Positions 47,010-57,570 of a stretch of DNA of 64,000 nucleotides are shown one piece after another (the stretch's first letter is position 1; every line of letters begins with the position of its first letter). The position numbers and the translations under genes are program-made. This stretch comes from Sulfurimonas sp. HSL-3221 (GTDB lineage: Bacteria; Campylobacterota; Campylobacteria; Campylobacterales; Sulfurimonadaceae): assembly GCF_021044585.1 (NCBI RefSeq), contig NZ_CP087998.1, positions 2,170,001 to 2,234,000 of the forward strand, written 5' to 3'. The notes under the pieces are model-generated. The model was not told where the DNA came from. It did no database searches and saw only the letters and a list, made by a program, of their open reading frames with translations.

Positions 47010-48260
47010 CTAGATAATAAACGCCACGCCCACGGTCGACATCCCGAGCAGCAGCAGCCACAGCGCGGCAATCCGGCCAGCGGCAAAACCTCCGAACCAG
47101 ACGGCATAGATCGCTTTGAGCAGATTGTTGCTGCCTGCGGCGATCATCACCGATGAGACGATCACCGGCGTTTTCAGCGCCTCATGGCCTGTCAGCAGTG
47201 ACAGGACAAAAGGGTCGATGTCGGTAAAGCCGACAGCAAAGGAGAGCAGTTGCAGCCCGCCCGTGCCGAAATGGGCCGTCACGAGCTGCGTCGCCGCCAT
47301 CATTACGACAAACAGGGCGGCAAAGAGGAATGCGGTCCCCAGCTCCAGCGGGTTTCTGTCAACACTCCCTTCCACGGGCACCGTCTCCCTGCTTTGCCGC
47401 AGGGCATAAGGTGCGGCAATCGCAAAGGCCGCCAGGGCGAAGAGCATAAAAGGGAGCAGAAGCGCCCGCGCCACCTCCGGGGTGAAAATCAGGGCGATCA
47501 CGATCAGGCGCAGGTACATCATGGCCGAGGCGGCGACGATGGCCCCCGTCATCAGGCGCCGGTTCCCGATCTCGGCGGCCTTGCGCGAGAGCACGACCGT
47601 TGTCGCCGTACTGGAGTAGAGCCCGCCGATCAACCCGGCGATCAGATACCCTCGCTGGCGAAAGATGTATTTTTGGGCCAGGTAGCCGCCATACGAGATC
47701 GATGATACGATCACGACCGCGCTCCAGAGCTCGAAAGGCGACAAGGGCAGGAACGTCCCGATGCGCTGATGCGGCAGCAGTGGCAAAATGACGGCCGAGA
47801 GTAGTACCATTTTGCCGACGGTCTCCAGCTCATTGGCATTGAGGCTCTTGGACAACGCCTGCAGGCGCGGTTTGGCGTTGAGCAGAAAGATCATCAGGAC
47901 GAAAACCAGTGAAGGGAGCCAGATGGCAAAACGTTCCGACAGCGGCCCGAGGGTATAAACAAGCAGCGCCGCGAGGTAGAAGAGAATCGACGGGCGACCT
48001 TTGTTGAGCTGCTGGACGTAAAAGAGCGCGAACAGCAGGGTCACCCCTCCCATCGCGGCAAGATAGGGGGCCATACCGAGCAGCCAGCAAAGATAACCGA
48101 GGATGCCGAGAAACGTATAGGTCCGTGCCGAGCCGAACGTATGCTCCTGGTCGGTGGGATGGAACCGGAGCCGGTAGGTCTTGATCTCCAGACCGATCAG
48201 GAAACTGAACATCGCCGTCAGGGCAAAATCCGCCAGCCGGCTGTCAAAGTACTCTTCCAT
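47010..48260 (-). CDS. MgtC/DUF4010 family membrane protein
   Basis: 416-residue membrane protein with about 11-12 helices. The N-terminal part is MgtC-like (LIGLEIKTYRL, SARTYTFLGILGYL), and the C-terminal part is DUF4010 (YGGYLAQKYIF, GGLYSSTATTVVLSRKA, and GFTDIDPFVLSLL). The family is widespread and of unknown function, sometimes linked to Mg or other cation homeostasis. It precedes dedA and follows the P-type ATPase by 62 bases, all on the minus strand. Confidence 0.85.
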   Translation of the reverse strand: MEEYFDSRLADFALTAMFSFLIGLEIKTYRLRFHPTDQEHTFGSARTYTFLGILGYLCWLLGMAPYLAAMGGVTLLFALFYVQQLNKGRPSILFYLAALLVYTLGPLSERFAIWLPSLVFVLMIFLLNAKPRLQALSKSLNANELETVGKMVLLSAVILPLLPHQRIGTFLPLSPFELWSAVVIVSSISYGGYLAQKYIFRQRGYLIAGLIGGLYSSTATTVVLSRKAAEIGNRRLMTGAIVAASAMMYLRLIVIALIFTPEVARALLLPFMLFALAAFAIAAPYALRQSRETVPVEGSVDRNPLELGTAFLFAALFVVMMAATQLVTAHFGTGGLQLLSFAVGFTDIDPFVLSLLTGHEALKTPVIVSSVMIAAGSNNLLKAIYAVWFGGFAAGRIAALWLLLLGMSTVGVAFII

Positions 48261-48322
48261 CTATCGACTCCTCAAAAAGGCATCACCCCACCTCAGCGTC
48301 CTGTGTTCCGTCTGTCTGTCCC

Positions 48323-50899
48323 TCAGATCACTGCGATGCCGAACCGTTTACGATAATAGCGCAAAACCGCCATTTTTACGACATCGTTGAAGATGAACCA
48401 GATGAAAGCGTATGCCCCGACGGCGGCGGCGGCCCCCCAACCGATCGGTACCATCACGCCGAATCCGTAAACGCCGACGACGGTCCCGGCGGCGGCGCTG
48501 AGCAGCGAGGCCGACAGCAGCGGTGCCGAGGGGAAAGGACGGCGGAAAAACCACTCATCGATACGCGTATTGAAAATCGTGCCGTGCCCGGCGATGATGA
48601 GCTTGACGAAAAAGAGCGACTGCACGAAATCGAGCGGCAGATGCATCAGCGACATCGTGATCCAGAAAAGGGTGAACGAGGAGAGCACCCCGGCGATCCC
48701 CAGCCAGCTCGCCAGGACGAACACCTCCCGCATATCCCACCGTACCGGTCTCTGCCTTACTTTGGTATTGTCGTAGGCGATGGTCATGATCGGGATGTCG
48801 TTGAGCAGCGCCAGGATGATGATCATCAGCGCCGTCACGGGGTAGAAGTCGTAGAGTACGATGGCCAGCGTCATGAAGATGATGACGCGGATTGTCTCGG
48901 CGATGCGGAAGATCGTATAGCTCTTCATCCGTTCGAAGATCTGCCGCGCCTCTTTGATGGCGTCGACGATCACGTGCAGGCCCGGCGCCGTCAGCACGAT
49001 ATCGGCCGCGGCGCGCGCCGCATCCGTCGCCCCGTCGACCGCGATACCGCAGTCCGCCTTTTTCAGTGCCGGAGCGTCGTTGACCCCGTCGCCGGTCATG
49101 CCCACGATATGGTCTGCCTTCTGCAGTTCGTCGACGATGAAATACTTATCCTCCGGGTAGACCTGGGCAAACCCGTGCGCCGCCTCGATCAGGGCGATGA
49201 TCTCCGATTCGTGCTTCTTCACCGCCCCCTTCGGTATCGGCATGTTGTAAAGCTCGCGCTGTACCTTCTGCAGGATCTCCCTCACTTTCGCATCCACTTC
49301 GGCTGTAGCGGCATGCGGCATCACCGCCTCGGTGATGGCCGAGGTCAATACCTTCGAGAGGTAGAGATACTCCTCGATCGATTCGCCCTTCAGCGCCCGG
49401 ACGTCCTCGATCTGCTCCCCGATGGTCAGCAGCCGGGCGATATAGGTCGCGACGGCAATATTGTCCCCCGTCACCATTTTGACGTCGATCCCGTTCGCCT
49501 CCGCCTCCGTGACGGCCAGTTTGGAATCGCTCCTCGGCGGGTCGAAAAAGGGGAGAAGCCCCACAAAGTGATAGACATCCTCTTCGCATTTGCGGTAAGC
49601 GACCCCCAGGGTACGGAATCCCTTCTCCGCGAACAGCTGTACCCCCTCGTACGCCTTTTGCCGGTCAAACTCATGCGCATCGCTCTGTTCGATGATGATC
49701 TGCGGCGCCCCCTTGGTGACGATCAGCTCACAATCTCCGCCGTCGTAGATCCCCTCCGTACGTTTATGAACGGGATCGAAAGGGAGAAATTTCTTGAGCT
49801 GCCACTGCGTCAGCCGCTCCCGCAGCCCCCGGGTGTCGATCATGTCGAAAATAGGACGTTCAATGGGGTCGCCGTTCTCCTCCTTGCTTGCCAGGGCCGC
49901 GTAGACGTACAGCGCTTCTTCGTCGAAACCGTCGGCAATGTAGGGATCGGCCAGGCTCATGCGGTTCTGCGTCAGCGTCCCCGTCTTGTCCGAGCAGAGC
50001 ACATCCATGCCGGCCAGCTCCTCGATCGCCGCAAGCCTGCTGACGATGGCCTCCTTCAACGCCAGGACATGTGCCCCGATAGCCATCGTCACGGTGAGGA
50101 CCGCGGGCATGGCCACGGGGATGGCCGATATCGTCAGCACCAGTGAAAAGATCAGCAGCTCGACCGTCGGTTCGTTGTTCTGCACCCCGTGGTAGACGAT
50201 GACGGCAATCATCGCCAGTGTCAGTAGAATGAGGAAGTTCCCGACCCGCACGACCATTTTCTGAAAGTGGCTCCGCCCTTCGCGTTCCGCCTTGGCAACG
50301 AGCCCGACTGTTTTTCCGAAATAGGTGTGCGATCCGGTGCCCGTGACATGGGCGATCAGCTCCCCCTGGCGGATGATCGCGTTGGCGTAGAGGTCGTCAC
50401 CGACCTCTTTTTCAACGGGGAGGGACTCCCCCGTCAATGCGGACTGGTCGACCTGGATATAGTCGCTTCCGCTGAGCAGTTTGGCGTCGGCGGGGATGAT
50501 ATCGCCGATCTTGATCTTGATGATGTCGTCGGGGACGAGCGCTGAGGCATCGATCGTTTTCCATGCCGCGTCCCGCAGGACCAGCGCTTTTCGGGCCAGC
50601 TTCTTTTTGAGCACCTCGATCGCGTTCAGCGCTTTCGACTCCTGGTAGAAGTCGACCGCCGCATTGACGATCAGCATGACCATAATGATGGTGAACTCTT
50701 CCCAGCGCCGCACGCTCAGCGCCAGAACGGCGGCGGTCTCGATCATCCAGGGAATAGGGCCCCAAAAGCGTTTGAAAAGACGGGCCGCCCAGGAGGCCTG
50801 CTTCTCCTCGATCGTATTGGGTCCGAACTGCGCAAGACGGGCTTCGGCCTCTTCGCTGCTCAGACCGCGCTGTAGTGAGTCGGGCGTCTCCGTATCCAT
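48323..50899 (-). CDS. P-type ATPase, PIII-like proton pump
   Basis: 858 residues with the full P-type layout: N-terminal cation ATPase domain GLSSEEAEARLAQFGPN, actuator motif LTGESLPVEK, the phosphorylated Asp304 in DKTGTLTQ, hinge VGMTGDGVNDAPALKKA, and about ten membrane helices. It resembles plasma-membrane H+-ATPases (PMA1-like) in length and in the absence of an N-terminal metal-binding domain. H+ export is therefore the best guess; Na+ is possible. AAGGAG lies seven bases before the ATG. It sits between complex I and envelope genes. Confidence 0.83.
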   Translation of the reverse strand: MDTETPDSLQRGLSSEEAEARLAQFGPNTIEEKQASWAARLFKRFWGPIPWMIETAAVLALSVRRWEEFTIIMVMLIVNAAVDFYQESKALNAIEVLKKKLARKALVLRDAAWKTIDASALVPDDIIKIKIGDIIPADAKLLSGSDYIQVDQSALTGESLPVEKEVGDDLYANAIIRQGELIAHVTGTGSHTYFGKTVGLVAKAEREGRSHFQKMVVRVGNFLILLTLAMIAVIVYHGVQNNEPTVELLIFSLVLTISAIPVAMPAVLTVTMAIGAHVLALKEAIVSRLAAIEELAGMDVLCSDKTGTLTQNRMSLADPYIADGFDEEALYVYAALASKEENGDPIERPIFDMIDTRGLRERLTQWQLKKFLPFDPVHKRTEGIYDGGDCELIVTKGAPQIIIEQSDAHEFDRQKAYEGVQLFAEKGFRTLGVAYRKCEEDVYHFVGLLPFFDPPRSDSKLAVTEAEANGIDVKMVTGDNIAVATYIARLLTIGEQIEDVRALKGESIEEYLYLSKVLTSAITEAVMPHAATAEVDAKVREILQKVQRELYNMPIPKGAVKKHESEIIALIEAAHGFAQVYPEDKYFIVDELQKADHIVGMTGDGVNDAPALKKADCGIAVDGATDAARAAADIVLTAPGLHVIVDAIKEARQIFERMKSYTIFRIAETIRVIIFMTLAIVLYDFYPVTALMIIILALLNDIPIMTIAYDNTKVRQRPVRWDMREVFVLASWLGIAGVLSSFTLFWITMSLMHLPLDFVQSLFFVKLIIAGHGTIFNTRIDEWFFRRPFPSAPLLSASLLSAAAGTVVGVYGFGVMVPIGWGAAAAVGAYAFIWFIFNDVVKMAVLRYYRKRFGIAVI

Positions 50900-50968
50900 C
50901 GTAGCTCCTTCTCAGGAATTCCGGTTGCCCCAAGCATGCCCATCGCATATTCAGAGCCTCATGGCATC

Positions 50969-50977
50969 ATTGTAGCA
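50969..50977 (-). promoter_or_regulatory. extended -10 promoter of the P-type ATPase
   Basis: On the minus strand TGCTACAAT, an extended -10 with TG, 70 bases before the ATG. No -35 is apparent. Confidence 0.5.
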
Positions 50978-51025
50978 CTTTAATAAAATCGGTAGTAAAC
51001 GGAAACAGAACGGCGAAGCGCCGAC

Positions 51026-51054
51026 AAAGAAGAAAAGGCGACGGCTACGCCGCC
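51026..51054 (-). terminator. rho-independent terminator of the nuo operon
   Basis: Seven bases past the nuoN stop, minus strand: stem GGCGGCG/CGTCGCC with a loop of about 4 bases, followed by TTTTCTTCTTT. A second small hairpin (GGCGCTTCGCC) follows at about 51012-51022. Confidence 0.8.
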
Positions 51055-51060
51055 CCGGGG

Positions 51061-52569
51061 TCAGTACCCGGAGTTGTAGACGAGGGTCGCGATAAATTCG
51101 ATGAGCGGGTTGACCGCGATGACGGCGAAGATCGTCACGAAGGCTGCCACCCCAATGATCGTCTTGAGCGAGAGCGAGGCGTTCATCATGTAGTACTCGT
51201 GTACGCCATGGATGACCGGCTCTTTCATGAACATATAGATGATCAGTTTAAGGTAGTAGTACCCGGCAATGGCGGAGTTGAGCGCCATGATAAGCGCCAG
51301 GACCGTATAGCCGCCAGTGACCGCGGAGCTGATCATGTAGAGTTTACCCCAGAAGAGGCCGAACGGCGGGATCCCCGCCAGCGAGAGCATGAACAGACCC
51401 ATCAGGACCGCCGCAAAAGGCATAATCTTGACCATACCGGCGAACTTCTCGTACGGATGATCCGAGCTCTGGCCCGGCAGCAGGTGCTTCTGGCGGTTGA
51501 CCCACAGCATCGTAAAGGCACCGAGGTTCGTGAAGCTGAAGAGCACCCAGTAGAGGAAGAGCGCCGTATTCGCCTGTGTCGTACCGATCAGGATCGCCGC
51601 GAGGACGAAACCGGCGTGGGAGATGGAGCTGTAGGCCAGCATCCGTTTGACGTCGGTCTGGACCAGCGCCCAGATGTTCGCCGCGGTCATCGTCACGACG
51701 ACGCCGCCGTAGAGGATCACCTGAAGCCAGACGACTTCGCTGTGGACCATGAACTCGAACAGACGCATGACGACAACGAAGCCCGCGATCTTCGGTACGA
51801 TGGACATATAGCCCGCCAGTGCCGCGCTGGAACCCTCATAAACGTCCGGTGTCCACGTATGGAACGGTACCAGGGAGACCTTGAAGCCCAGCGCCGCCAG
51901 CATGAAGACGGTACCGACAAGGGCGTAACCGATGTTGGCGAAGCTGTCCGCCGCCATCACTTCGGCGATCGTATGGATCTCGACCGAGCCGCTGATCGCG
52001 TAGAAGATCATCGCACCGAAGGCGTAGAAGCCGGCGGCGAGCGCACCCATTGTAAAGTACTTGACCGCCGCTTCAAAGGACTTGGAACGGTTATGCAGGG
52101 CGATCAGCGTATAGAGCGCCAGCGACGCCGTCTCGAGGCCGACGAAGACGAGGATCAGGTTGTCCGTCGCGACCATGAACTGGAAGCCCGCGATCATGAA
52201 CAGGAACAGCGAGAAGTACTCCGGGTAGTTGTACTCGTGGAAACGCTTCGACGTCAGGGCCAGCGGAATAAAGAGCATCGACGCACCGACGATGATGAGC
52301 TGCGACAGGATGGAGATCCCGTCCATCAGCATCACGTTGAAGAAACCGAGCATCGTCCCGTTTTCCGTGAAGATACCGGCGAAATCGACGAGGGAGCCGA
52401 AGTCGAGCAGCAGGAACAGCAAGGAGACCATAACGTAGAAGGACTTGTGCAGCCCGCTCTTTGCCAGGTCGACAACCAGAATAGAGAGCGCGCCCGTGAT
52501 CGCGATGAGCATCGGGGCGAGGGTGGCGAGGTTCAGCTCACCGAAAGATACATTGACAGCTTCCAACAT
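51061..52569 (-). CDS. nuoN: NADH-quinone oxidoreductase subunit N
   Basis: Proton-pumping antiporter-like subunit of complex I, 502 residues with about 14 helices. It has [24 protein letters not shown] with the conserved Lys and [15 protein letters not shown]. It is the last gene of the operon, and its start overlaps the nuoM stop by one base (TAATG). Confidence 0.95.
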   Translation of the reverse strand: MLEAVNVSFGELNLATLAPMLIAITGALSILVVDLAKSGLHKSFYVMVSLLFLLLDFGSLVDFAGIFTENGTMLGFFNVMLMDGISILSQLIIVGASMLFIPLALTSKRFHEYNYPEYFSLFLFMIAGFQFMVATDNLILVFVGLETASLALYTLIALHNRSKSFEAAVKYFTMGALAAGFYAFGAMIFYAISGSVEIHTIAEVMAADSFANIGYALVGTVFMLAALGFKVSLVPFHTWTPDVYEGSSAALAGYMSIVPKIAGFVVVMRLFEFMVHSEVVWLQVILYGGVVVTMTAANIWALVQTDVKRMLAYSSISHAGFVLAAILIGTTQANTALFLYWVLFSFTNLGAFTMLWVNRQKHLLPGQSSDHPYEKFAGMVKIMPFAAVLMGLFMLSLAGIPPFGLFWGKLYMISSAVTGGYTVLALIMALNSAIAGYYYLKLIIYMFMKEPVIHGVHEYYMMNASLSLKTIIGVAAFVTIFAVIAVNPLIEFIATLVYNSGY

Positions 52570-54143
52570 TATTCTGCCTCCCTTTCAACGTCCACTTCGA
52601 CTTCCGTGACGGAAGCCATAGCGATTTTTGTTTCGGCCGGGTTCGGGATCGCTGCTTTTGCCTCCGGCGTGATCGCCTTCTCGTGCATCAGCTGAACGAT
52701 GGATTCGACCGAGTTATTGATCGGCGTCAGGACCGGTTTCGGGTAGACACCGAGCCAGACCGCGATAATGGCCAGCGGGATCAGAGCGACCAGCTCTTTC
52801 TTGTTGACGTCCTTGAGGGTCTTGTTCTCCTCTTTGGTCACGTCGCCGAAGAACGCCTTCTTATAGGCGGAAAGCATGTAGATCGCGCCGACGATGATCG
52901 CCGTACCGGCGAGCAGCGTCATCATATGCGACTGGGAGTAGAAGCCGAGCAGGCTCAGGAACTCCCCGACGAAGTTAATCGTGAGCGGCAGGCCGACGGA
53001 GGCCATCATCATGATCCCGAAGATCGTCGCGTAGCGCGGCATCACCTGCGCCAGACCGCCGAACTCGCTCATCAGCTTCGTATGGCGGCGGTCGTAGATG
53101 ACGCCGACCAAAAGGAAGAGCGCGCCGGAGACGACCCCGTGCCCGATCATCAGGAAGACCGAACCGCTGATCCCCTCGACGTTCATTGCGAAGGTACCGA
53201 GGATGATGACACCCATGTGGGAGATGGAGCTATATGCAACGACCTGTTTGATGTCCTCTTGCGCATAGGCGACCATCGCCGTGTAGATGATCATGATGAT
53301 CGCGATGACCGCGACCGGGACCATAAAGAAGACGGAAGCGTCCGGGAACATCGGCAGGGAGAAACGTACGAACGCATAGGTCCCCATTTTCAGCAGGATC
53401 GCCGCCAGGATGACCGAACCGATCGTCGGCGCCTGCCCGTGGGCGTACGGCAGCCATGTATGGAACGGGAACATCGGGACTTTGATCGCAAAACCGATGA
53501 AGAAGGCTACAAAGAGCCAAAGCTGCAGGTTTTCCGGCAGGACCAGGCGGTACCACTCGAGGATAGAGAAGCTCCACTGCCCTGTCGCCTGGAAGTAGAA
53601 GTAGGCCATGAAAAGCATACCGACGAGCATGACAAGCGACCCTGTAAAGGTGTACAGGAAGAACTTGATCGACGCGTAGATGCGCAGCGGCCCGCCCCAG
53701 GCACCGATGATATAGAGCATCGGGACCAGAGAGAGTTCCCAGAAAACATAGAAGACAATCGCATCAAGGGCCGCGAAAACACCGACCATCGTCATCTGCA
53801 GGAACAGCAGGGTGATGATCATGTCCTTGACGCGGCGGGTCTCCGTCAGCGACGCAATACCGATCAGGGTAAAGAACGCCGCCAGGATGATGATGAACAG
53901 TGAAATCCCGTCAACCCCCAGGAGGTAGTTGATGCCGAAGGCGGGGATGAGGGCGAACTGTTCCATGAACTGCATGCCGCTGACAGCGGGGTCGTAGACG
54001 TACCACATGACCAGGGAGAGCACGAACTCGATGGCGCTGACCGTGATCCCGTAGGCGCGGATGCTCTCTTTGGACACGATAAAGCCCAGCATACCGGCCA
54101 GTGCCGGGAAGAAAATCAGAATCGAAAGAATATGATCAAACAT
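52569..54143 (-). CDS. nuoM: NADH-quinone oxidoreductase subunit M
   Basis: Second antiporter-like pump subunit, 524 residues. The signatures [21 protein letters not shown]-type (here [20 protein letters not shown]) and [15 protein letters not shown] are present, with the functional Glu in [16 protein letters not shown]-type [12 protein letters not shown]. An acidic C-terminal tail ([11 protein letters not shown]) after about residue 505 extends beyond the usual end. It begins three bases after nuoL. Confidence 0.95.
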   Translation of the reverse strand: MFDHILSILIFFPALAGMLGFIVSKESIRAYGITVSAIEFVLSLVMWYVYDPAVSGMQFMEQFALIPAFGINYLLGVDGISLFIIILAAFFTLIGIASLTETRRVKDMIITLLFLQMTMVGVFAALDAIVFYVFWELSLVPMLYIIGAWGGPLRIYASIKFFLYTFTGSLVMLVGMLFMAYFYFQATGQWSFSILEWYRLVLPENLQLWLFVAFFIGFAIKVPMFPFHTWLPYAHGQAPTIGSVILAAILLKMGTYAFVRFSLPMFPDASVFFMVPVAVIAIIMIIYTAMVAYAQEDIKQVVAYSSISHMGVIILGTFAMNVEGISGSVFLMIGHGVVSGALFLLVGVIYDRRHTKLMSEFGGLAQVMPRYATIFGIMMMASVGLPLTINFVGEFLSLLGFYSQSHMMTLLAGTAIIVGAIYMLSAYKKAFFGDVTKEENKTLKDVNKKELVALIPLAIIAVWLGVYPKPVLTPINNSVESIVQLMHEKAITPEAKAAIPNPAETKIAMASVTEVEVDVEREAE

Positions 54144-54146
54144 CGG

Positions 54147-56051
54147 TTAAGCTCCTAAACCTGGGAATACCATCTGCATCAGCGCAAAAATGTCATAACG
54201 CTTGATGTAGAGGACTGCAATCGCCAGGAGGCCAACGGTACCGATGACCATCCAGCGCAGCATGGATGAGAGGTTCCCGTTTTGCATCGTGTGCGTCCCC
54301 TCACCTGTTTTGTAGATCGTTGTCGCGATCAGGTCGACGGTAGCGTCGACGACTTTGAGATCGATCTGTTTCCAGAAGAGCTTGGAGAGTTCCGCATACG
54401 GCTTGGAGAAGAACTCATCGTAGAACTTCGGAATGTAGTACTGGTTGAACAGCATCTTGTAAACCGCCGTCTGCTGCAGTTTCGGGTTAAGCAGACCGTT
54501 GCGGTAGAGCAGGATCGCGACGACGATACCGCCGATGGCCATCAGCGACGTGACGGCAATCAGCATCATCTCGACGTGGTGCGTATGGAACGTGAACGTC
54601 GGCAGCAGCTCCGTCACAAAGTGGACGAACTGATGCTCGAACCAGCCTGCAATGACGGCCAGGACCGCCAGCGGCGCCATCGCCCAGAGCATGAACTTGT
54701 ACGCTTCATGCGGATGGAAGCCGTGCTCTTTGTAACGCTCTTCGCCGGAGAAGAACGTCAGCATGATCAGACGGAAGGAGTAGAACGCCGTCAGACCCGC
54801 CGTGATCCAGAGCACCGCCCAGATGACATAGTGCTCGCTGCTGAAGGCGACTTCGAGGATCTTGTCCTTGGAGAAGAAGCCCGCCAGCGGCCAGATACCG
54901 GCCAGGGCGACGGAAGCGAGGATCATCAGGATCGCCGTCCACTTCATCACTTTGTAGAGCCCGCCCATCTTGAACGGGTCGAGTTCGTCGCTCATCGCGT
55001 GCATGACGTTACCCGCACCGAGGAAGAGGAGCGCTTTGAAAAAGGCGTGCGCCATCAGGTGGAACAGTGCCACCCAGTAGGCACCCAGGCCCGCCGCGAC
55101 GAACATGTAGCCCAGCTGCGACAGCGTTGAATAGGCGATGATGCGCTTGATGTCGCGGTTGACCAGTGCCATCGTTGCCGCGAACATCGCGACGAAGGCG
55201 CCAAGACCGGCGATGAAGTAGCCGACGTCCGGGATCAGGCTGTAGAGCGGATTGGCACGGACGACGAGGTAGACCCCCGCCGTAACCATCGTCGCCGCGT
55301 GAATGAGCGCGGAGACCGGCGTCGGACCTTCCATCGCGTCCGCAAGCCAGGTGTGCAGCGGGAACTGCGCCGATTTACCCATTGCACCGACGAAGAGGAA
55401 GATCCCCATCATCGTGACGACGGCGGTGTCGAGGTTCGGCACCGCGGCAAAGACGGCGTCATACTGCAGGCTGCCTGTGTGCCAGTAGAGCAGGAAGATA
55501 CCGATGAGCATCCCGAGGTCGGCGATACGGTTCATGATGAACGCTTCGTTCGCCGCCCAGGTGGCGGACTCTTTGTGGTACCAGAAACCGATCAGGGCCC
55601 AGGAACAGAGACCGACGCCTTCCCAGCCGATGAACATCCCCGCGAAGTTGTCGCTCATGACGAGGATCATCATGGAGAAAACGAACGCCGACAGCCATGC
55701 GAAGAAGCGGTTGAACGCTTTGTCGTGGTCCATGTAGCCGATGGCGTAGACGTGAACGACCGTCGAGACCGTCGTAACGACGATCATCATCGTCGCGCTC
55801 ACCTGGTCGACGACGAAGCCGAACGGGATGTAGAGGCTTCCCGTCTCCATCCAGGTCATCAGTTCCGTATGGATCGGTTCACCGCCCTGGAGCAGGTAAA
55901 CAAACAGTGTGACGCTGGAGACGAACGATGCAAAAAGCAGCGCCGAGGTGACGACCCCCGTCCAGAGCGTTTTCGGTGACGCACCGAACAGCGCCGCGAA
56001 GAGCGAGCCGACAAATGGTGCGAACAGTGCAATATAGAGATACATTTCCAT
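54147..56051 (-). CDS. nuoL: NADH-quinone oxidoreductase subunit L
   Basis: Largest antiporter-like pump subunit, 634 residues. It shows FPLHTWLADAMEGPTPVSALIHAATMV, the key Lys-His pattern in STLSQLGYMF and a long amphipathic C-terminal helix region. It begins five bases after nuoK. Confidence 0.96.
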   Translation of the reverse strand: MEMYLYIALFAPFVGSLFAALFGASPKTLWTGVVTSALLFASFVSSVTLFVYLLQGGEPIHTELMTWMETGSLYIPFGFVVDQVSATMMIVVTTVSTVVHVYAIGYMDHDKAFNRFFAWLSAFVFSMMILVMSDNFAGMFIGWEGVGLCSWALIGFWYHKESATWAANEAFIMNRIADLGMLIGIFLLYWHTGSLQYDAVFAAVPNLDTAVVTMMGIFLFVGAMGKSAQFPLHTWLADAMEGPTPVSALIHAATMVTAGVYLVVRANPLYSLIPDVGYFIAGLGAFVAMFAATMALVNRDIKRIIAYSTLSQLGYMFVAAGLGAYWVALFHLMAHAFFKALLFLGAGNVMHAMSDELDPFKMGGLYKVMKWTAILMILASVALAGIWPLAGFFSKDKILEVAFSSEHYVIWAVLWITAGLTAFYSFRLIMLTFFSGEERYKEHGFHPHEAYKFMLWAMAPLAVLAVIAGWFEHQFVHFVTELLPTFTFHTHHVEMMLIAVTSLMAIGGIVVAILLYRNGLLNPKLQQTAVYKMLFNQYYIPKFYDEFFSKPYAELSKLFWKQIDLKVVDATVDLIATTIYKTGEGTHTMQNGNLSSMLRWMVIGTVGLLAIAVLYIKRYDIFALMQMVFPGLGA

Positions 56052-56056
56052 TCTTA

Positions 56057-56365
56057 TTACCCTCGCATCGATGTCATAGTATCAAGATCGATCGTACCGG
56101 TACGCTTGTACCAGATGATCAGCAGGCCGAGGCCGACCGCGACTTCGGACGCCGCGATGGCGATGACGAAGAACGCGAACATCTGCCCCGTCAGGTCGCC
56201 GTAGTAGTGACCGATGGCGGCAAAAGCGACGTTAACGGCGTTGAGCAGAATCTCCGACGCCATAAAGAGCATCAGCAGGTTCTTGCGGCGCATCACGCCG
56301 ACCAGGCCGATCGCGAACAGGATCGTCGCGAGTACCAGGTAATGTGTCAGTCCGATTTCCATCAT
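56057..56365 (-). CDS. nuoK: NADH-quinone oxidoreductase subunit K
   Basis: 102-residue three-helix membrane subunit with the two conserved Glu residues (in MASEILLNAVNVAF and AIAASEVAVGLGL). It overlaps nuoJ by four bases. Confidence 0.96.
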   Translation of the reverse strand: MMEIGLTHYLVLATILFAIGLVGVMRRKNLLMLFMASEILLNAVNVAFAAIGHYYGDLTGQMFAFFVIAIAASEVAVGLGLLIIWYKRTGTIDLDTMTSMRG

Positions 56366-56937
56366 AACGTCACCTTCTGCTCTGTCTCTTCTTGGCGGAT
56401 CATCGTGATCTCCTCCTCTTTCATCTTCGTCAAGCTGCGGTCCATCTTTTTGCCGGCCATAACGATACCGGCGATCATCGCGACGAGCAGCATCACGGCG
56501 GCAACCTCGAAGGGGACGAGGTACTTGGTAAAGAGGACGATACCGACCGCTTTCGGGTTCTCGACACCCACCGGTACCGGGAAGGCCGCGCTGATGTTCT
56601 CCGCCGCGATCGGCATCGCGAAGATCGCGACGACCAGCAGGGTTGCCAGGACGCTCAGCGTCAGGACGATCACTTTGGAGGTGTTATGCTCTTTGACCGC
56701 GCGCGTCGTATCGAAGAACATCATACCGAAGGCGTACAGGGCCATGACCGCACCGGTGTAGACGATGATCTGGACGACGCCCAGGAAGTCCGCGTTCAGC
56801 AGGAAGAAGAACGCCGAGATCATGATCATCCCCGCCGCCATGGAGCTCAGTGCGTAAAGGGCCTGGCTGCTCATAACGGTGTAGGAGAACATCGCGATGG
56901 TCAGGACCGCGAAAAGGTAAAATGCAATTGTTTCCAT
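56362..56937 (-). CDS. nuoJ: NADH-quinone oxidoreductase subunit J
   Basis: 191-residue membrane subunit with five helices and the conserved VQIIVYTGAVMALYAFGMMFF stretch spanning helix three (positions about 54-74). The C-terminal 25 residues are charged. It follows nuoI by nine bases. Confidence 0.94.
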   Translation of the reverse strand: METIAFYLFAVLTIAMFSYTVMSSQALYALSSMAAGMIMISAFFFLLNADFLGVVQIIVYTGAVMALYAFGMMFFDTTRAVKEHNTSKVIVLTLSVLATLLVVAIFAMPIAAENISAAFPVPVGVENPKAVGIVLFTKYLVPFEVAAVMLLVAMIAGIVMAGKKMDRSLTKMKEEEITMIRQEETEQKVTL

Positions 56938-56946
56938 TCAGGCTCC

Positions 56947-57564
56947 TTAATACGCCAGCGGCGTCTTCTTGACACGCGCATCTTCGTTCGGGGTAACGGC
57001 ACCGAATCCCGGGTACTCTTTCTGCTCGCCCTTGATCGCCATGTCAATCGGGGTCAGCATATCCTCGAACAGGATGAAGTGCTCGCGCTGCTCCGAGGTG
57101 TTCTCGTAGCGCGGCCCGTGGACGATCGCCAGTTCCGGGCAGACTTCGGCGCAGTAGCCGCAGAAGATACAGCGGCCGAGGTTGATCGTATACTCCGTCA
57201 CCGCTTTGCGGCTGTTCTCGTCGATGCGCGTGTCCATACGGATACAGTCGGAGATACAGATCTTTTCGCACAGCCCGCAGCCGATACAGCGCTCCGTACC
57301 GGATTCGAAGAGGCGCTGCATCTCGTGGACGGCGCGGTAGCGCGGCCCGATCGGCAGCTTCTCTTTCGGGTACTGCACGGTATGGATGTCAAATTTGATC
57401 ATCTCGCGCATAACGACCCAGAGGCCGACGAAGAGCTCACCGCTGAGCCCGCGTTTGACCACCTGTTTGAACCGGTCCCATCCTGTCTCCGGATAGTCCT
57501 CGATATCGACCTTGAAGTAGTGCTGCTGCACGTTTCTGTCAGTAAATTGTTCCAGACTCATCAC
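56947..57564 (-). CDS. nuoI: NADH-quinone oxidoreductase subunit I
   Basis: 205-residue ferredoxin-like subunit carrying clusters N6a and N6b on two C-x2-C-x2-C-x3-C motifs, CIGCGLCEKIC and CIFCGYCAEVCP. Electrons pass from NuoG through this subunit to cluster N2 in NuoB (not in the window). It follows nuoH by six bases. Confidence 0.95.
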   Translation of the reverse strand: MMSLEQFTDRNVQQHYFKVDIEDYPETGWDRFKQVVKRGLSGELFVGLWVVMREMIKFDIHTVQYPKEKLPIGPRYRAVHEMQRLFESGTERCIGCGLCEKICISDCIRMDTRIDENSRKAVTEYTINLGRCIFCGYCAEVCPELAIVHGPRYENTSEQREHFILFEDMLTPIDMAIKGEQKEYPGFGAVTPNEDARVKKTPLAY

Positions 57565-57570
57565 GACCCC

